In this document: positions 8,088-17,339 of the stretch, one piece after another
How positions within the stretch are numbered: the stretch's first letter is position 1
Layout: every line of letters starts with the position of its first letter
DNA from: Nitrobacter vulgaris
Lineage (GTDB): Bacteria; Pseudomonadota; Alphaproteobacteria; Rhizobiales; Xanthobacteraceae
Length of the DNA: 64,000 bases
Assembly (NCBI RefSeq): GCF_031453995.1
Contig: NZ_JAVDPZ010000015.1
Span: 30,999 to 94,998, forward strand
Reading direction: 5' to 3'
Translations under genes and position numbers: made by a program
Notes under the pieces: model-generated
The model's database searches: none
What the model was told of the DNA's origin: nothing
What the model saw: the letters and a program-made list of their open reading frames with translations, nothing else

Positions 8088-8741
8088 ATGTCCCCCGCGG
8101 ATCGTTTGCCGCCCGAAAAGATGATGTTTCAGCTAAACCTGCGGCGACGCGGTATCAGCGATCAGCGCGTGCTTCGCGCGATGGATAACGTCCCGCGCGA
8201 TGCTTTCGTCGAACAGGACGATCGCGAGGATGCCTGGTGCGATACCGCGCTCGGCATCGCCTGCGGGCAAACCATCAGCCAGCCTTTCGTTGTCGCCTAC
8301 ATGACCGAGCGGCTGGAATTACGTGACGATGACCGGGTGCTGGAGATCGGCACCGGCTCAGGCTATCAGACCGCTATCCTGTCGCGCCTTTGCCGCAAGG
8401 TCGTGACTATCGAACGATATCGGGTGCTCGCGGATCGCGCCCGTGTCCGGCTGGAGCAACTCGGTTACGATAATATAGAAGTTCTGCTGGGGGATGGCTT
8501 CGACATTCCTGCCGGAGCAGGGCAGTTCGACCGCATCATGGTGACTGCGGCAATGGAGCAGATTCCAGAGGCGCTGACGACCCGGCTTGAGCCGGAGGGG
8601 CTTTTGATAGCACCTGTCGGTCCGCAGAATGGACGGCAGACACTGATCCTCCTGCGACGTGCCGCCGCTGGAATTATCCGCAAGGAGCTGATCGACGTCC
8701 GCTTCGTGCCGGCGCTGCCGGGTATCGCCCGCGAACTCTAA
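8088..8741 (+). CDS. pcm: Protein-L-isoaspartate O-methyltransferase
   Basis: A 217-residue repair enzyme that methylates isoaspartyl residues in aged proteins using SAM. It shows canonical motifs: MVxxL-type N-terminus (MMFQLNLRRRGISDQRVLRA), the substrate motif GIACGQTISQPFVVAYMTE, motif I VLEIGTGSGYQTAIL, and the EGLLIAPVG region near the C-terminus. The surE-pcm pairing is widely conserved and continues into the NlpD-like gene. Compare the degenerate paralogue at 2279. Confidence 0.95.
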   Translation: MSPADRLPPEKMMFQLNLRRRGISDQRVLRAMDNVPRDAFVEQDDREDAWCDTALGIACGQTISQPFVVAYMTERLELRDDDRVLEIGTGSGYQTAILSRLCRKVVTIERYRVLADRARVRLEQLGYDNIEVLLGDGFDIPAGAGQFDRIMVTAAMEQIPEALTTRLEPEGLLIAPVGPQNGRQTLILLRRAAAGIIRKELIDVRFVPALPGIAREL

Positions 8742-8883
8742 CCCGGCCCCCCGTCCGGCGGCTGCCGCAACACATTGTTCCAGCGATGTTAATTTTGAAG
8801 GCCGCGGCGTGTCAGGGTTAAAGGCTTGTTTACTGCCGGGGGTGTTTACTCAATTTGTATCAAGTTGCGTATGAGTGAGTAAC

Positions 8884-10203
8884 ATGTCCCGTGTCGTCGA
8901 GTTGCTTTACTCGCGTCGCGTACCGCAAGTAGCGGTGCTGGCGCTGGTGTCCATCGGTTTTGCCGGATGCAGCGCGGACATGTCCTCGCGCCTCGCTCAA
9001 ATCGACCCCCAGCAATCAAATTTCGGATGGCAGCGCGACACGACCGGCGCGGTGCCTGCGGCGCCCGCCGCTCCCGTGGCTCCAATTCAACGCAACGAGT
9101 TGCCGCAGTATTCGCGCCCGCAATACCAATCCCAACCGCTGCCTCCGATATCGACGCCAAAATCCTATCCGGTTGCATCGGGCAATGAACGCAGCGTCGT
9201 TTCGCATTCGGCTCCCGTGCACCCGATCGAGCCCGCCAGTGCTGTCACAGCGCGGGACGGCTGGAATCATAGCGGCAGCACCCCGATCATTGTCGGCACC
9301 AGCGATACGCTGGAAGGATTGTCGCGCCGATATGGCGTATCCACTGCTGAAATCCTGAAGGCCAACGGCTACCACGGTCCTCGCCGGTTGCAACCTGGCC
9401 AGCGGCTGATCATTCCGAAGCGCGCGTCAGTGGCGGAGACCCAAACTGCTCCGGCCGCGAAGCCTGTGGGCGCTATGGCTGCGTCCGGTACCCACTACGT
9501 CAATCGCGGCGACACGCTGATGAGCATCGCGCGCCGCAATCACGTTTCCGTCGGAGAGCTTGCTCGCGCGAACGGATTACAATCGGGCGCGAAACTGACG
9601 ACCGGCATGAAGATCACGGTGCCGACGAAGGTTGCTGTGGCGTCCACGCAGCCTGTTGCCGTTTCGACCGCACCTCTTGCTACACCTGCGCCTATGCCGG
9701 CAGTTCACGCGGCTGCTGCGCCCGCTGGTCCGGTGCAGAAGGTCAACCTCGCGGTTGCGACGGCGACACCCGAAGCAGCCGTGGTCAAACATGCGGTGAA
9801 AGACGCAGAGGCAACCGGCGCTTTGCCGACATTCCGCTGGCCGGTGCGTGGCCGCGTGATCACGGCCTATGGCGCCCGGACCAACGGCAAATCCAATGAC
9901 GGCATCAACGTCGCCGTACCCGAGGGCACACCGGTAAAGGCTGCCGAGGATGGCGTCGTTGCTTATGCCGGCAACGAACTTAAGGGATACGGCAACCTGG
10001 TTCTGGTTCGGCATTCCAACGGCTACGTGACCGCATATGCCCATGCGAGTGACGTGCTGGTGAAGCGCGGAGATTCCATCAAGCGCGGACAGGTCATTGC
10101 CAAATCGGGTCAGTCGGGCGAGGCGGGGTCGCCGCAGCTTCACTTTGAGATCCGAAAGGGATCGACACCGGTTGACCCACTGAACTTCCTTAATGGGGCA
10201 TGA
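8884..10203 (+). CDS. NlpD-like lipoprotein: two LysM domains and a degenerate M23 (LytM) domain
   Basis: A 439-residue envelope protein. A type II signal ends in VSIGFAGCSAD, where the Cys is the lipid-modified residue. A proline-rich linker leads to LysM 1 (about 138-178, IIVGTSDTLEGLSRRYGVST) and LysM 2 (about 204-245, NRGDTLMSIARRNHVS). After another linker comes an M23 domain (about 315-438). The usual HxxxD zinc motif reads NDGIN, so two of the expected metal ligands are Asn, although AHAS and LHFEI remain. As in NlpD/EnvC, it is likely a non-catalytic activator of peptidoglycan amidases at division. ATG 8884 is favoured over the GTG three codons earlier. Confidence 0.88.
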   Translation: MSRVVELLYSRRVPQVAVLALVSIGFAGCSADMSSRLAQIDPQQSNFGWQRDTTGAVPAAPAAPVAPIQRNELPQYSRPQYQSQPLPPISTPKSYPVASGNERSVVSHSAPVHPIEPASAVTARDGWNHSGSTPIIVGTSDTLEGLSRRYGVSTAEILKANGYHGPRRLQPGQRLIIPKRASVAETQTAPAAKPVGAMAASGTHYVNRGDTLMSIARRNHVSVGELARANGLQSGAKLTTGMKITVPTKVAVASTQPVAVSTAPLATPAPMPAVHAAAAPAGPVQKVNLAVATATPEAAVVKHAVKDAEATGALPTFRWPVRGRVITAYGARTNGKSNDGINVAVPEGTPVKAAEDGVVAYAGNELKGYGNLVLVRHSNGYVTAYAHASDVLVKRGDSIKRGQVIAKSGQSGEAGSPQLHFEIRKGSTPVDPLNFLNGA

Positions 10204-10243
10204 GATTCTAAGCGGTTCCGTTAGTCCAGATTATTATACACCT

Positions 10244-10283
10244 GAGTTGGCCGCGAAGTCCGCTTCGCGGCCAACTCCGTTTT
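10244..10283 (+). terminator. Rho-independent terminator after the NlpD-like gene
   Basis: A perfect 15-bp stem (GAGTTGGCCGCGAAG with its complement) has a four-base loop TCCG and is followed by CGTTTT. It lies 40 bases after the stop codon. Confidence 0.85.
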
Positions 10284-10457
10284 GATACTCGCTGCAACGA
10301 TGTTTGCGCGATCGAATCGTGAATTCCGGATAAATATAACGCTTACGGCAGTATAGGTTCAGGATGACGTCAACTGAGACGGATTTGGCGCACGAAGGGT
10401 GTCGGGCCGGGGACCATTGAACTTGTGGGAATCAATGCTCATGGCAGGTCCTATCGC

Positions 10458-11651
10458 ATGACGTCCCATGTGCGTGGGGAGCGGCGCGCGGTCGAGGTAT
10501 TTGCGGCATTTTTGAAGCTCGGCCTGACAGCGTTCGGCGGTCCCGTTGCTCATCTCGGCTACTTCCGCGATGAATTCGTGATCAAGCGGAAATGGCTTGA
10601 AGAAAAGGACTTCGCCGATCTTGTCGCGCTGTGCCAGTTCCTGCCGGGCCCTGCATCCAGCCAGGTCGGCATAGCCATCGGTCTGGCGCGCGCCGGTTAC
10701 GCCGGAGCGGTCGCGGCGTGGACGGCGTTCACGCTGCCGTCGGCTCTGGCACTGGTTACATTCGCCTACGGCATATCCTTGTTCGGGAGCGCGTTGGGTA
10801 GCGGGTGGTTGCATGGCCTGAAGGTGGCCGCCGTCGCAGTGGTGGCGCTCGCGATTCTCGGCATGGCGCGAACGCTGACGCCCGATCGCGAGCGCGCCAG
10901 CGTCGCGGCGTTGGCAGCCGTCACGGCGCTGGTGATCGATTCAGTCTGGGGGCAGATCGGCGCGATCGTTGTCGGTGCGATCGCCGGCATGACCGTGTTG
11001 AAGCGCGAGGCCGTACCGGCGGATCACTTCGGTGCAACACCGCGGACGAACAGGGCGATTGCGATATTCGCGCTGGCGGTATTCGCCATTTTGCTCGTGG
11101 GATTGCCTGTCGTGTCGGCCGTCTCGGGCAATGCGGACTTGCGGCTCTTCGATACCTTCTTCCGCACCGGTTCGCTTGTGTTCGGCGGCGGACATGTGGT
11201 GCTGCCGCTGCTCCAGGCGCAGGTGGTGCCGCCGGGATGGGTGAGTAACGATGCGTTCCTGGCGGGCTATGGCGCTGCGCAAGCCGTGCCGGGGCCGCTT
11301 TTCACGTTTTCCGCCTATCTCGGCGCGGCGATCGGCGGCTGGAAAACGGCTGCGCTGTGTCTTGTTGCGATCTTCCTGCCGTCCTTCCTGCTCGTCATCG
11401 GCGTGATGCCGTTCTGGGACGCATTGCGGCGGCGGACCGCGACGAGGGCGATGCTGCGCGGCATCAACGCCGCGGTCGTCGGCCTTTTGTTGGCCGCCTT
11501 TTACAATCCGGTCTGGACTTCGGGCATTCTGTCCAAGGGAGACTTCGGGCTGGCTGTGGTTGCCTTTGTGTTGTTGCTCGTGTGGCGAACGCCGCCCTGG
11601 CTGGTCGTTGTCGGTTGCGCCGTCTGCGCGGAGCTGCTGGCGGCACTGTGA
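10458..11651 (+). CDS. chrA: Chromate transporter ChrA, two-domain form
   Basis: A 397-residue membrane protein of the CHR superfamily that exports chromate. Both halves carry the repeated CHR signature. In the N half it is FLKLGLTAFGGPVAHLGYF with LCQFLPGPASSQ; in the C half TGSLVFGGGHVVLPLL with AAQAVPGPLFTFSAY. About ten hydrophobic helices are evident. ATG 10458 begins the conserved part; the in-frame GTG at 10425 would add 11 residues. It is isolated between a terminator upstream and a convergent gene, so it is not part of a chromate-resistance operon here, and no chrB regulator is visible. Confidence 0.9.
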   Translation: MTSHVRGERRAVEVFAAFLKLGLTAFGGPVAHLGYFRDEFVIKRKWLEEKDFADLVALCQFLPGPASSQVGIAIGLARAGYAGAVAAWTAFTLPSALALVTFAYGISLFGSALGSGWLHGLKVAAVAVVALAILGMARTLTPDRERASVAALAAVTALVIDSVWGQIGAIVVGAIAGMTVLKREAVPADHFGATPRTNRAIAIFALAVFAILLVGLPVVSAVSGNADLRLFDTFFRTGSLVFGGGHVVLPLLQAQVVPPGWVSNDAFLAGYGAAQAVPGPLFTFSAYLGAAIGGWKTAALCLVAIFLPSFLLVIGVMPFWDALRRRTATRAMLRGINAAVVGLLLAAFYNPVWTSGILSKGDFGLAVVAFVLLLVWRTPPWLVVVGCAVCAELLAAL

Positions 11652-11666
11652 ATTGCAGCAGGTGGA

Positions 11667-12638
11667 TTACGTCGCGATCCGCACGCCAAGCCGGCCTGCG
11701 AGCCCTTGTGTAAATTGCCAGGCAACGCGGCCGGAACGCGAGCCGCGCGTGGCCGACCATTCCAGCGCCTCCCGTTTCAGTTCAGCATCGTCGAGCCTGA
11801 TGCCGAAGTGGGAGCAATACCCGCGCACCATCGCGAGATAGTCATCCTGGCTACATTGATGAAAGCCGAGCCAAAGGCCGAAGCGGTCGGATAGCGAGAC
11901 CTTTTCCTCGACGGCCTCGCCGGGATTGATCGCGGTCGATCGCTCGTTCTCGATCATGTCGCGCGACAGCAGGTGACGACGGTTTGATGTCGCGTACAGG
12001 ATGACGTTGCCGGGGCGTCCTTCGATGCCGCCCTCGAGCGCGGCCTTCAGCGACTTGTACGAAGCGTCATTGCCGTCGAACGACAGGTCGTCGCAAAATA
12101 CGATGAAACGAAACTCAGATGAGCGAAGCAGTTCCATCAGGCCGGGCAGGCTTTCGATGTCCTCGCGGTGAATTTCGATCAGCTTGAGCAGGCCGTCGAC
12201 TTCGGCATTGACACTGGCATGTGCCGCCTTCACCAGCGACGACTTGCCCATGCCGCGCGCTCCCCAGAGCAGGGCGTTGTTCGCTGGCAGGCCCTTGGCA
12301 AAGCGAACAGTGTTCTCCATCAGGATGTCGCGCACTCGGTCGATGCTCTTGAGCAGGCCAAGATCGACGCGGCTGACTCGCGAAACCGGCATCAATCGTC
12401 CGTCAGGATGCCAGACGAGTGCGTCGGCGCGCGTCATTGCAGCGCGATTGTCGATCCGTTCAGCGGCGGCAGTCGTGGCGGCGGCGATCACTTCGAGAGC
12501 ACAGGCGATCCGGTCCGCGGCATCGGATGCAACGGCCGCTTTCCGACCTTTTGTCGCGCCCCCCCGACGACCGGAGTGATCTCCTGGCACCTTAAGAGGG
12601 GTCTTTCGAAGGCTTGTTTTCCGAGACTTTTTTGCCAT
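11667..12638 (-). CDS. DUF815-family AAA+ ATPase
   Basis: A 323-residue protein. A basic N-terminal tail (Lys/Arg-rich, about 1-50) is followed by the DUF815 region. The Walker A motif reads LLWGARGMGKSSLVKA, the Walker B FIVFCDDLSFD, and a sensor-like LYATSNRRH follows, with KVSLSDRFGLWLGF later. DUF815 proteins are predicted ATPases of unknown role, normally encoded next to yajC-secDF in these bacteria, as here (divergent, 187 bases away). ATG 12638 is chosen over longer in-frame starts because it precedes the basic tail. Confidence 0.85.
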   Translation of the reverse strand: MAKKSRKTSLRKTPLKVPGDHSGRRGGATKGRKAAVASDAADRIACALEVIAAATTAAAERIDNRAAMTRADALVWHPDGRLMPVSRVSRVDLGLLKSIDRVRDILMENTVRFAKGLPANNALLWGARGMGKSSLVKAAHASVNAEVDGLLKLIEIHREDIESLPGLMELLRSSEFRFIVFCDDLSFDGNDASYKSLKAALEGGIEGRPGNVILYATSNRRHLLSRDMIENERSTAINPGEAVEEKVSLSDRFGLWLGFHQCSQDDYLAMVRGYCSHFGIRLDDAELKREALEWSATRGSRSGRVAWQFTQGLAGRLGVRIAT

Positions 12639-12825
12639 CTTTGCCTTTCCTGAGCGCGCACCCTTAGCGAGGTGACCTGGCTCCTGCAAGCAGCGGAATA
12701 ATGAGGCCCGATCAAGGGTCTGGTGGCGTTGCAATTGGGACCGTGGCCGTTATAGTCCGCGCGAATTTGCCCTTGATCGGCCTGACTCTGTGCTCGTGCC
12801 GGTTTGCTCCCAAGGAATAGCCCGA

Positions 12826-13227
12826 ATGTTTATTACCCCTGCCTTTGCCCAGGCCGCCGGCGCCACCGACACCAACAACTTGTTGATGTCGCTGCTGCCC
12901 TTCGCGCTGATCTTCATCATTATGTATTTTCTGATCATCCGGCCCCAGCAAAAGAAGGCGAAAGAGCACAACGAATTGGTGAAAAATATCCGTCGAGGTG
13001 ACACCGTCATCACGTCAAGCGGTCTCGTCGGAAAGGTCACCAAAGTGGTGGATGACGACCAGATCGAGTTCGAGATCGCGGACGGCGTCCGGGTGCGGCA
13101 GATGCGGCAGATGATTTCGATTGTCCGCGCCAAGGGCGAGCCGGCCAAGGGCGAGCCGACAAAAGGTGAATCGGCAAAGGGCGCCGCTAAAGGAGATGGC
13201 TCCAAGGACGACGCCGCGGCGAGCTAG
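12826..13227 (+). CDS. yajC: Preprotein translocase accessory subunit YajC
   Basis: A 133-residue inner-membrane protein with one helix (LMSLLPFALIFIIMYFLIIR) followed by the conserved RPQQKKAKEHNELVKNIRRG and GDTVITSSGLVGKV regions. The C-terminus has short KGEPAKGEPTKGES-type lysine/glycine repeats not needed for the family. ATG 12826 has AAGGA at 12812-12816. It starts the yajC-secD-secF operon (42 and 16 bases between genes), whose products associate with SecYEG. Confidence 0.95.
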   Translation: MFITPAFAQAAGATDTNNLLMSLLPFALIFIIMYFLIIRPQQKKAKEHNELVKNIRRGDTVITSSGLVGKVTKVVDDDQIEFEIADGVRVRQMRQMISIVRAKGEPAKGEPTKGESAKGAAKGDGSKDDAAAS

Positions 13228-13269
13228 GTGGCCCAGGCGATCATTCCTCGAATCTGACGAGTTATCTCG

Positions 13270-14871
13270 ATGTTGTATTTTACACGGTGGAAGGCGCTGG
13301 CGATCATCATGACCGCTCTCGCGATCTGCCTGTGCGCCGTGCCTAACTTCTTTCCCGAGGCACAGGTCAAGACATGGCCGAAATGGGCGCAACGCCACAT
13401 CGTGCTCGGACTCGATCTTCAGGGCGGTTCATATCTGCTGCTTGAGGTCGATTCCAACTACGTCAAAAAAGAGAAGCTTGATCAGGTTCGCGATGACGCC
13501 CGCAAGGCGCTACGCGACGCACGGATCGCTTATACCGGCCTTGCCGCCAAGAATGGCGCCGTCGAGGTCCGTATCAGCAAAGAGGAGGAATTCCAGACCG
13601 CGCTAGGCAAGTTGCGTGAGTTATCGCAGCCGCTTGGAGGTCTGCTCGGCTCGAACGGCCAGCGTAGCCTCGAAGTCAGCAGCGCGGACGGCGGGCTGGT
13701 CCGCCTGACGGTGCCGCAGGCTGCCATCACTGACCGCATCCGCCAGTCGGTTGAACAATCGATTCAGATCATCGAGAAGCGCGTCAACGAGCTCGGCACC
13801 GTCGAGCCCCTGATCCAGCGTCAGGGCGCCGACCGCATTCTGGTACAGGTGCCGGGATTGCAGGACCCGACGCGGCTAAAGGAAATCCTCGGCAAGACCG
13901 CCAAGATGGACTTCCGCATGGTCGATTCGAGCGTTTCTCCTGATCAGGCCGTGCAGGGCCGGGTGCCTGCCGATTCCGACGTGTTGATGAGTTCGCAGGC
14001 GCCCAAGACGCCTTACGTCATCAAGAAGCAGGTGCTCGTCTCCGGCGGCGATTTGACCGATGCTCAGCCAGGATTCGATTCGCGTACCAGCGAGCCGATC
14101 GTGACTTTCCGCTTCAACAGCAACGGCGCGCGAAAATTCGCCCAGGCGACAACCGAAAACGTCGGACAGCCGTTCGCCATCATCCTCGACAATGAGGTGA
14201 TTTCGGCACCGGTCATCCGTGAACCGATCACCGGCGGCTCCGGTCAGATTTCCGGGAATTTTACGGTGCAGGAGGCCAACGATCTTGCGATCCTGCTACG
14301 TGCCGGCGCGTTGCCGGCGCCGCTGACAATCATCGAGGAGCGCACAGTCGGACCCGGCCTCGGACAGGATTCGATCGAAAAGGGCGAACTCGCCGCCTAT
14401 GTCGGATCGATCATGGTGATCCTGTTTATGCTGCTGACTTATCGGCTGTTCGGGGTATTTGCCAACATCGCCGTCGCCATCAACGTTGCCATGATCTTCG
14501 GCGTGCTATCGTTGCTGAACGCGACACTGACGCTGCCCGGCATTGCCGGCATCGTGCTGACCGTAGGCATCGCGGTCGATTCCAACGTGTTGATCTATGA
14601 ACGCATCCGTGAAGAAATCCGGGGCGGTCGTACTGCTATTTCGGCCATCGACGCCGGCTTCAAGCGGGCGCTGGCAACGATTCTGGATTCCAACATCACG
14701 ACGTTCATCGCTGCCGCCGTGTTGTTTTATATCGGCACCGGCCCGGTGCGCGGGTTCGCCGTAACGCTCGGCATCGGCATCATTACAACGGTGTTCACTG
14801 CATTCGAGGTGACCCGGCTGATCGTCGCGACCTGGGTGCGCTGGAAGCGACCGCAAACCGTGCCGATCTGA
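13270..14871 (+). CDS. secD: Protein translocase subunit SecD
   Basis: A 533-residue subunit of the proton-driven SecDF motor that pulls exported proteins across the inner membrane. Features are the N-terminal helix, LGLDLQGGSYLLLEVD, the periplasmic P1 region (RVNELGTVEPLIQRQGADRI and VQVPGLQDPTRLKEILGKTA), and the transmembrane core with GIAVDSNVLIYERIREE. Length is normal for the separate-gene alphaproteobacterial form. secF follows after 16 bases. Confidence 0.97.
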   Translation: MLYFTRWKALAIIMTALAICLCAVPNFFPEAQVKTWPKWAQRHIVLGLDLQGGSYLLLEVDSNYVKKEKLDQVRDDARKALRDARIAYTGLAAKNGAVEVRISKEEEFQTALGKLRELSQPLGGLLGSNGQRSLEVSSADGGLVRLTVPQAAITDRIRQSVEQSIQIIEKRVNELGTVEPLIQRQGADRILVQVPGLQDPTRLKEILGKTAKMDFRMVDSSVSPDQAVQGRVPADSDVLMSSQAPKTPYVIKKQVLVSGGDLTDAQPGFDSRTSEPIVTFRFNSNGARKFAQATTENVGQPFAIILDNEVISAPVIREPITGGSGQISGNFTVQEANDLAILLRAGALPAPLTIIEERTVGPGLGQDSIEKGELAAYVGSIMVILFMLLTYRLFGVFANIAVAINVAMIFGVLSLLNATLTLPGIAGIVLTVGIAVDSNVLIYERIREEIRGGRTAISAIDAGFKRALATILDSNITTFIAAAVLFYIGTGPVRGFAVTLGIGIITTVFTAFEVTRLIVATWVRWKRPQTVPI

Positions 14872-14887
14872 TGACCCGGAGCCGGCT

Positions 14888-15928
14888 GTGACCCAATGGA
14901 TCTTAATCGGGCTCGGTGCCCTCATCGTCGTACTGACCATCGTCAGTTGCTTCGGCCTGCTGCCTTCGCTGCGGATCGTTCCCGACGACACGCGTTTCGA
15001 TTTCACGCGCTTCCGCCGCATCAGCTTTCCGATTTCCGCCGTGCTTTCGATCGTCGCGATCACGTTGTTCTTCACGCATGGCTTGAATTTCGGCATCGAC
15101 TTCAAGGGCGGCACGCTGCTCGAGGTGCAAGCCAAGTCGGGCGAGGTTGACATCGCGGCGATGCGCTCGACGCTGAACGGTCTCGGCCTCGGCGATGTCC
15201 AGCTTCAACAGTTCGGCGGCCCGACGGAAGTTCTGATCCGCGTCGCAGAGCAGCCGGGCGGAGACGCCGCACAGCAGGCTGCGGTGCAGAAGGTGCGCGG
15301 CGCGCTGGGCGACAGCGTCAACTATCGCAGAGTCGAGGTGGTCGGGCCGCGCGTGTCCGGCGAACTCCTTGCCTACGGCATGGTCGGCCTGATGCTGGCG
15401 ATCCTCGGCATCCTGATGTATCTCTGGTTCCGGTTTGAGTGGCAGTTTGCGCTCGGAGCCATGGTCGCGAACGTCCATGACATCGTGCTGACCATCGGCT
15501 TTATGTCGATTTCGCAGGTCGACTTCGACCTCACAAGCATCGCGGCGCTTTTGACAATCCTCGGCTACTCGCTCAACGACACCGTCGTTATTTACGACCG
15601 GATCCGCGAAATGCTGCGGCGTTACAAGAAAATGCCGATGCCCGAACTGCTCAACGCGTCGATCAACTCGACGCTTTCGCGCTCGATCATCACTCACGTC
15701 ACGGTGACCCTGGCGCTGGTCGCTTTGCTGCTGTTCGGCGGACCGGCCATCCACAGCTTCACCGCGGTGATGACCTTCGGCGTGGTGCTGGTCGGTACCT
15801 ACACCTCGATCTTTATCGCGGCTCCGATTTTGATCTACCTTGGCGTCGGTGAGAGCCGTGCCGATGTCGAGGAGAAGCCGGCCAAACCCGAGAAGCCGGC
15901 TAAATCGCAGAAGCCAGCAAAGCCGTGA
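14888..15928 (+). CDS. secF: Protein translocase subunit SecF
   Basis: A 346-residue partner of SecD. Conserved features are FGIDFKGGTLLEV, VEVVGPRVSGELLAYGM, and ILGYSLNDTVVIYDRIRE in the transmembrane core. The C-terminus ends in EKPAKPEK-type repeats. The start is GTG at 14888, and translation is probably coupled to secD 16 bases upstream. Its stop overlaps the GTG of the next gene by four bases. Confidence 0.96.
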   Translation: MTQWILIGLGALIVVLTIVSCFGLLPSLRIVPDDTRFDFTRFRRISFPISAVLSIVAITLFFTHGLNFGIDFKGGTLLEVQAKSGEVDIAAMRSTLNGLGLGDVQLQQFGGPTEVLIRVAEQPGGDAAQQAAVQKVRGALGDSVNYRRVEVVGPRVSGELLAYGMVGLMLAILGILMYLWFRFEWQFALGAMVANVHDIVLTIGFMSISQVDFDLTSIAALLTILGYSLNDTVVIYDRIREMLRRYKKMPMPELLNASINSTLSRSIITHVTVTLALVALLLFGGPAIHSFTAVMTFGVVLVGTYTSIFIAAPILIYLGVGESRADVEEKPAKPEKPAKSQKPAKP

Positions 15929-16311
15929 GTGCCGACCCGCCGGGCGTGCCGCATCTTCCGCGGCCGGCCGTCATCGAGGCTTATGGCAACGGTGGCTTTC
16001 GCTTCGACACCATGTCGCATCGCGGTTCGCTGCTTTGCCTGCCGGACGGCGTCTGGGCGTGGCCCGTAACGCGCGCGGATGACATCGACCGTCATGCGCT
16101 GGCGCGTGTGTTTGCGGGCTCGCCTCTAATCGATACGCTGTTAATCGGTACCGGGACAGAGGTCTGGCTTGTTCCCACCGAGCTGCGTACAGCCCTGCGC
16201 CGCGTTAACATCGGAGTGGACACCATGCTCACGGGACCGGCGATCCGGACTTACAACATCATGCTGGGCGAACGGCGCAGGGTCGCGGCGGCGCTGATAG
16301 CCGTTCCATGA
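15925..16311 (+). CDS. Mth938-like domain protein (NDUFAF3 family)
   Basis: A 128-residue protein of the MTH938/NDUFAF3 fold: FRFDTMSHRGSLLCLPDGVW, DTLLIGTGTEVWLVP and NIGVDTMLTGPAIRTYNIM are the conserved strands. The mitochondrial relative assists complex I assembly; the bacterial function is not established. The GTG start overlaps the secF stop (GTGA), so it belongs to the sec operon. In relatives the next gene is the squalene/phytoene synthase-like gene, as here; the human homologue of that gene (NDUFAF6) is also a complex I assembly factor. The stop codon lies inside a 50-bp duplication. Confidence 0.85.
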   Translation: MSADPPGVPHLPRPAVIEAYGNGGFRFDTMSHRGSLLCLPDGVWAWPVTRADDIDRHALARVFAGSPLIDTLLIGTGTEVWLVPTELRTALRRVNIGVDTMLTGPAIRTYNIMLGERRRVAAALIAVP

Positions 16312-16393
16312 TTTCCTCCCGCCATCGGCAGCGCCTGACGGCGCTGATAGCCGTTCCATGACAAACGCTAAATCAAGGCAGCGCCTGACGGCG
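16289..16393. repeat. Direct duplication with a 50-bp period
   Basis: A 23-base block (CGGCGCTGATAGCCGTTCCATGA) occurs at 16289-16311 and 16339-16361, and a second block (GGCAGCGCCTGACGGCG) at 16327-16343 and 16377-16393, all at 50-base spacing. The first copy of the first block encodes the last residues of the Mth938-like protein, so the duplication copied the gene end into the spacer. The bases between the blocks have diverged. Confidence 0.85.
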
Positions 16394-16472
16394 TGATCGC
16401 CGTATAGTGGCAAGCGTCATGTTGATGAGCTCCCTATAGGTGAAAAACTCTAGCGCGCATGATTGTGGTGTC

Positions 16473-17333
16473 ATGAACGGTACAACGGAGAACACGTCCG
16501 CGGCGTTTTGCGCGGAACTCGTGCGAACTCATGACTTCGACAACTATGCGACGACTTTGTTCGCACCGCTCCGGTGTCGTCGTGCTCTGCTGGCTCTCTA
16601 TGCTTTCAACGTGGAGATCGTCAGGGTACGAGAGCAGATCACCCAGCCGTTGCCGGGCGAAATCCGCCTGCAATGGTGGATCGATATGGTTAGCGGCACT
16701 GGACATGGCGGCGTTGAAGGTAATCCAGTCGCGGCAGAACTTTTGCTAGCGATCCGGGATCATGGTCTGCCGGTCGAGCTGTTGTCGCGACTGATCGAAG
16801 CGCATCAGTTCGATCTCTACAACGATCCGATGCCGGACATGACGGCGTTAGAACGATACCTCGGCGATACATCGTGCGCGCTGTTTTCGCTCGCCTCGCG
16901 CGTCGTCGGACACCGATCAGACGAGACGGATCATCTGGCGCGACACGCTGGTCTCGCGGACGGCATGGCGCGGGTTATCGCCAAGTTCGGTTTTGACGCT
17001 TCGCGGCGGCAGTCGTATGTGCCGCTGCCGTTGCTGGAGCAGCACGGCGTCGATCTGGAACAGATGTTCGCGGGCCGGGACACGCCTTCACTTCGCGTGG
17101 CCATTGGCAAACTGGCCGATGAAGCACGATCGCATCTGGAGGTGGCGCTGGGTCTACTGCCCAATCTGCCGCCGCAGTCTCGGGGTGTCTATCTTCCACT
17201 CGCGCTTGCGCGTCGCGCGCTGAACGATGTCACCGGCCCTGACATCAATCCCTTTGTGCCGCGGCCCGTATCGCGGCTGCGTATCTTGTGGACCATGTGG
17301 CGGGCATCGCGCACTCGGCCGTTTCGCGGTTGA
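16473..17333 (+). CDS. Squalene/phytoene synthase-family protein (NDUFAF6-like)
   Basis: A 286-residue all-helical protein of the trans-prenyltransferase family: FAPLRCRRALLALYAFNVEI, REQITQPLPGEIRLQWW, LFSLASRVVG and PLLEQHGVDLEQMFAG. The Asp-rich motifs needed for condensing prenyl diphosphates are poorly kept (DLYNDPMPD region), which favours the NDUFAF6-like non-catalytic branch over carotenoid or hopanoid synthesis. The start is uncertain: ATG 16473 is used, and GTG 16440 is in frame. No strong ribosome site is seen before either. Confidence 0.8.
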   Translation: MNGTTENTSAAFCAELVRTHDFDNYATTLFAPLRCRRALLALYAFNVEIVRVREQITQPLPGEIRLQWWIDMVSGTGHGGVEGNPVAAELLLAIRDHGLPVELLSRLIEAHQFDLYNDPMPDMTALERYLGDTSCALFSLASRVVGHRSDETDHLARHAGLADGMARVIAKFGFDASRRQSYVPLPLLEQHGVDLEQMFAGRDTPSLRVAIGKLADEARSHLEVALGLLPNLPPQSRGVYLPLALARRALNDVTGPDINPFVPRPVSRLRILWTMWRASRTRPFRG

Positions 17334-17339
17334 ACGAGG

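Noticed and set aside
14903..15754. 283-codon minus-strand open frame
   Set aside because: Antisense to secF; His/Asp/Arg-rich composition typical of shadows.
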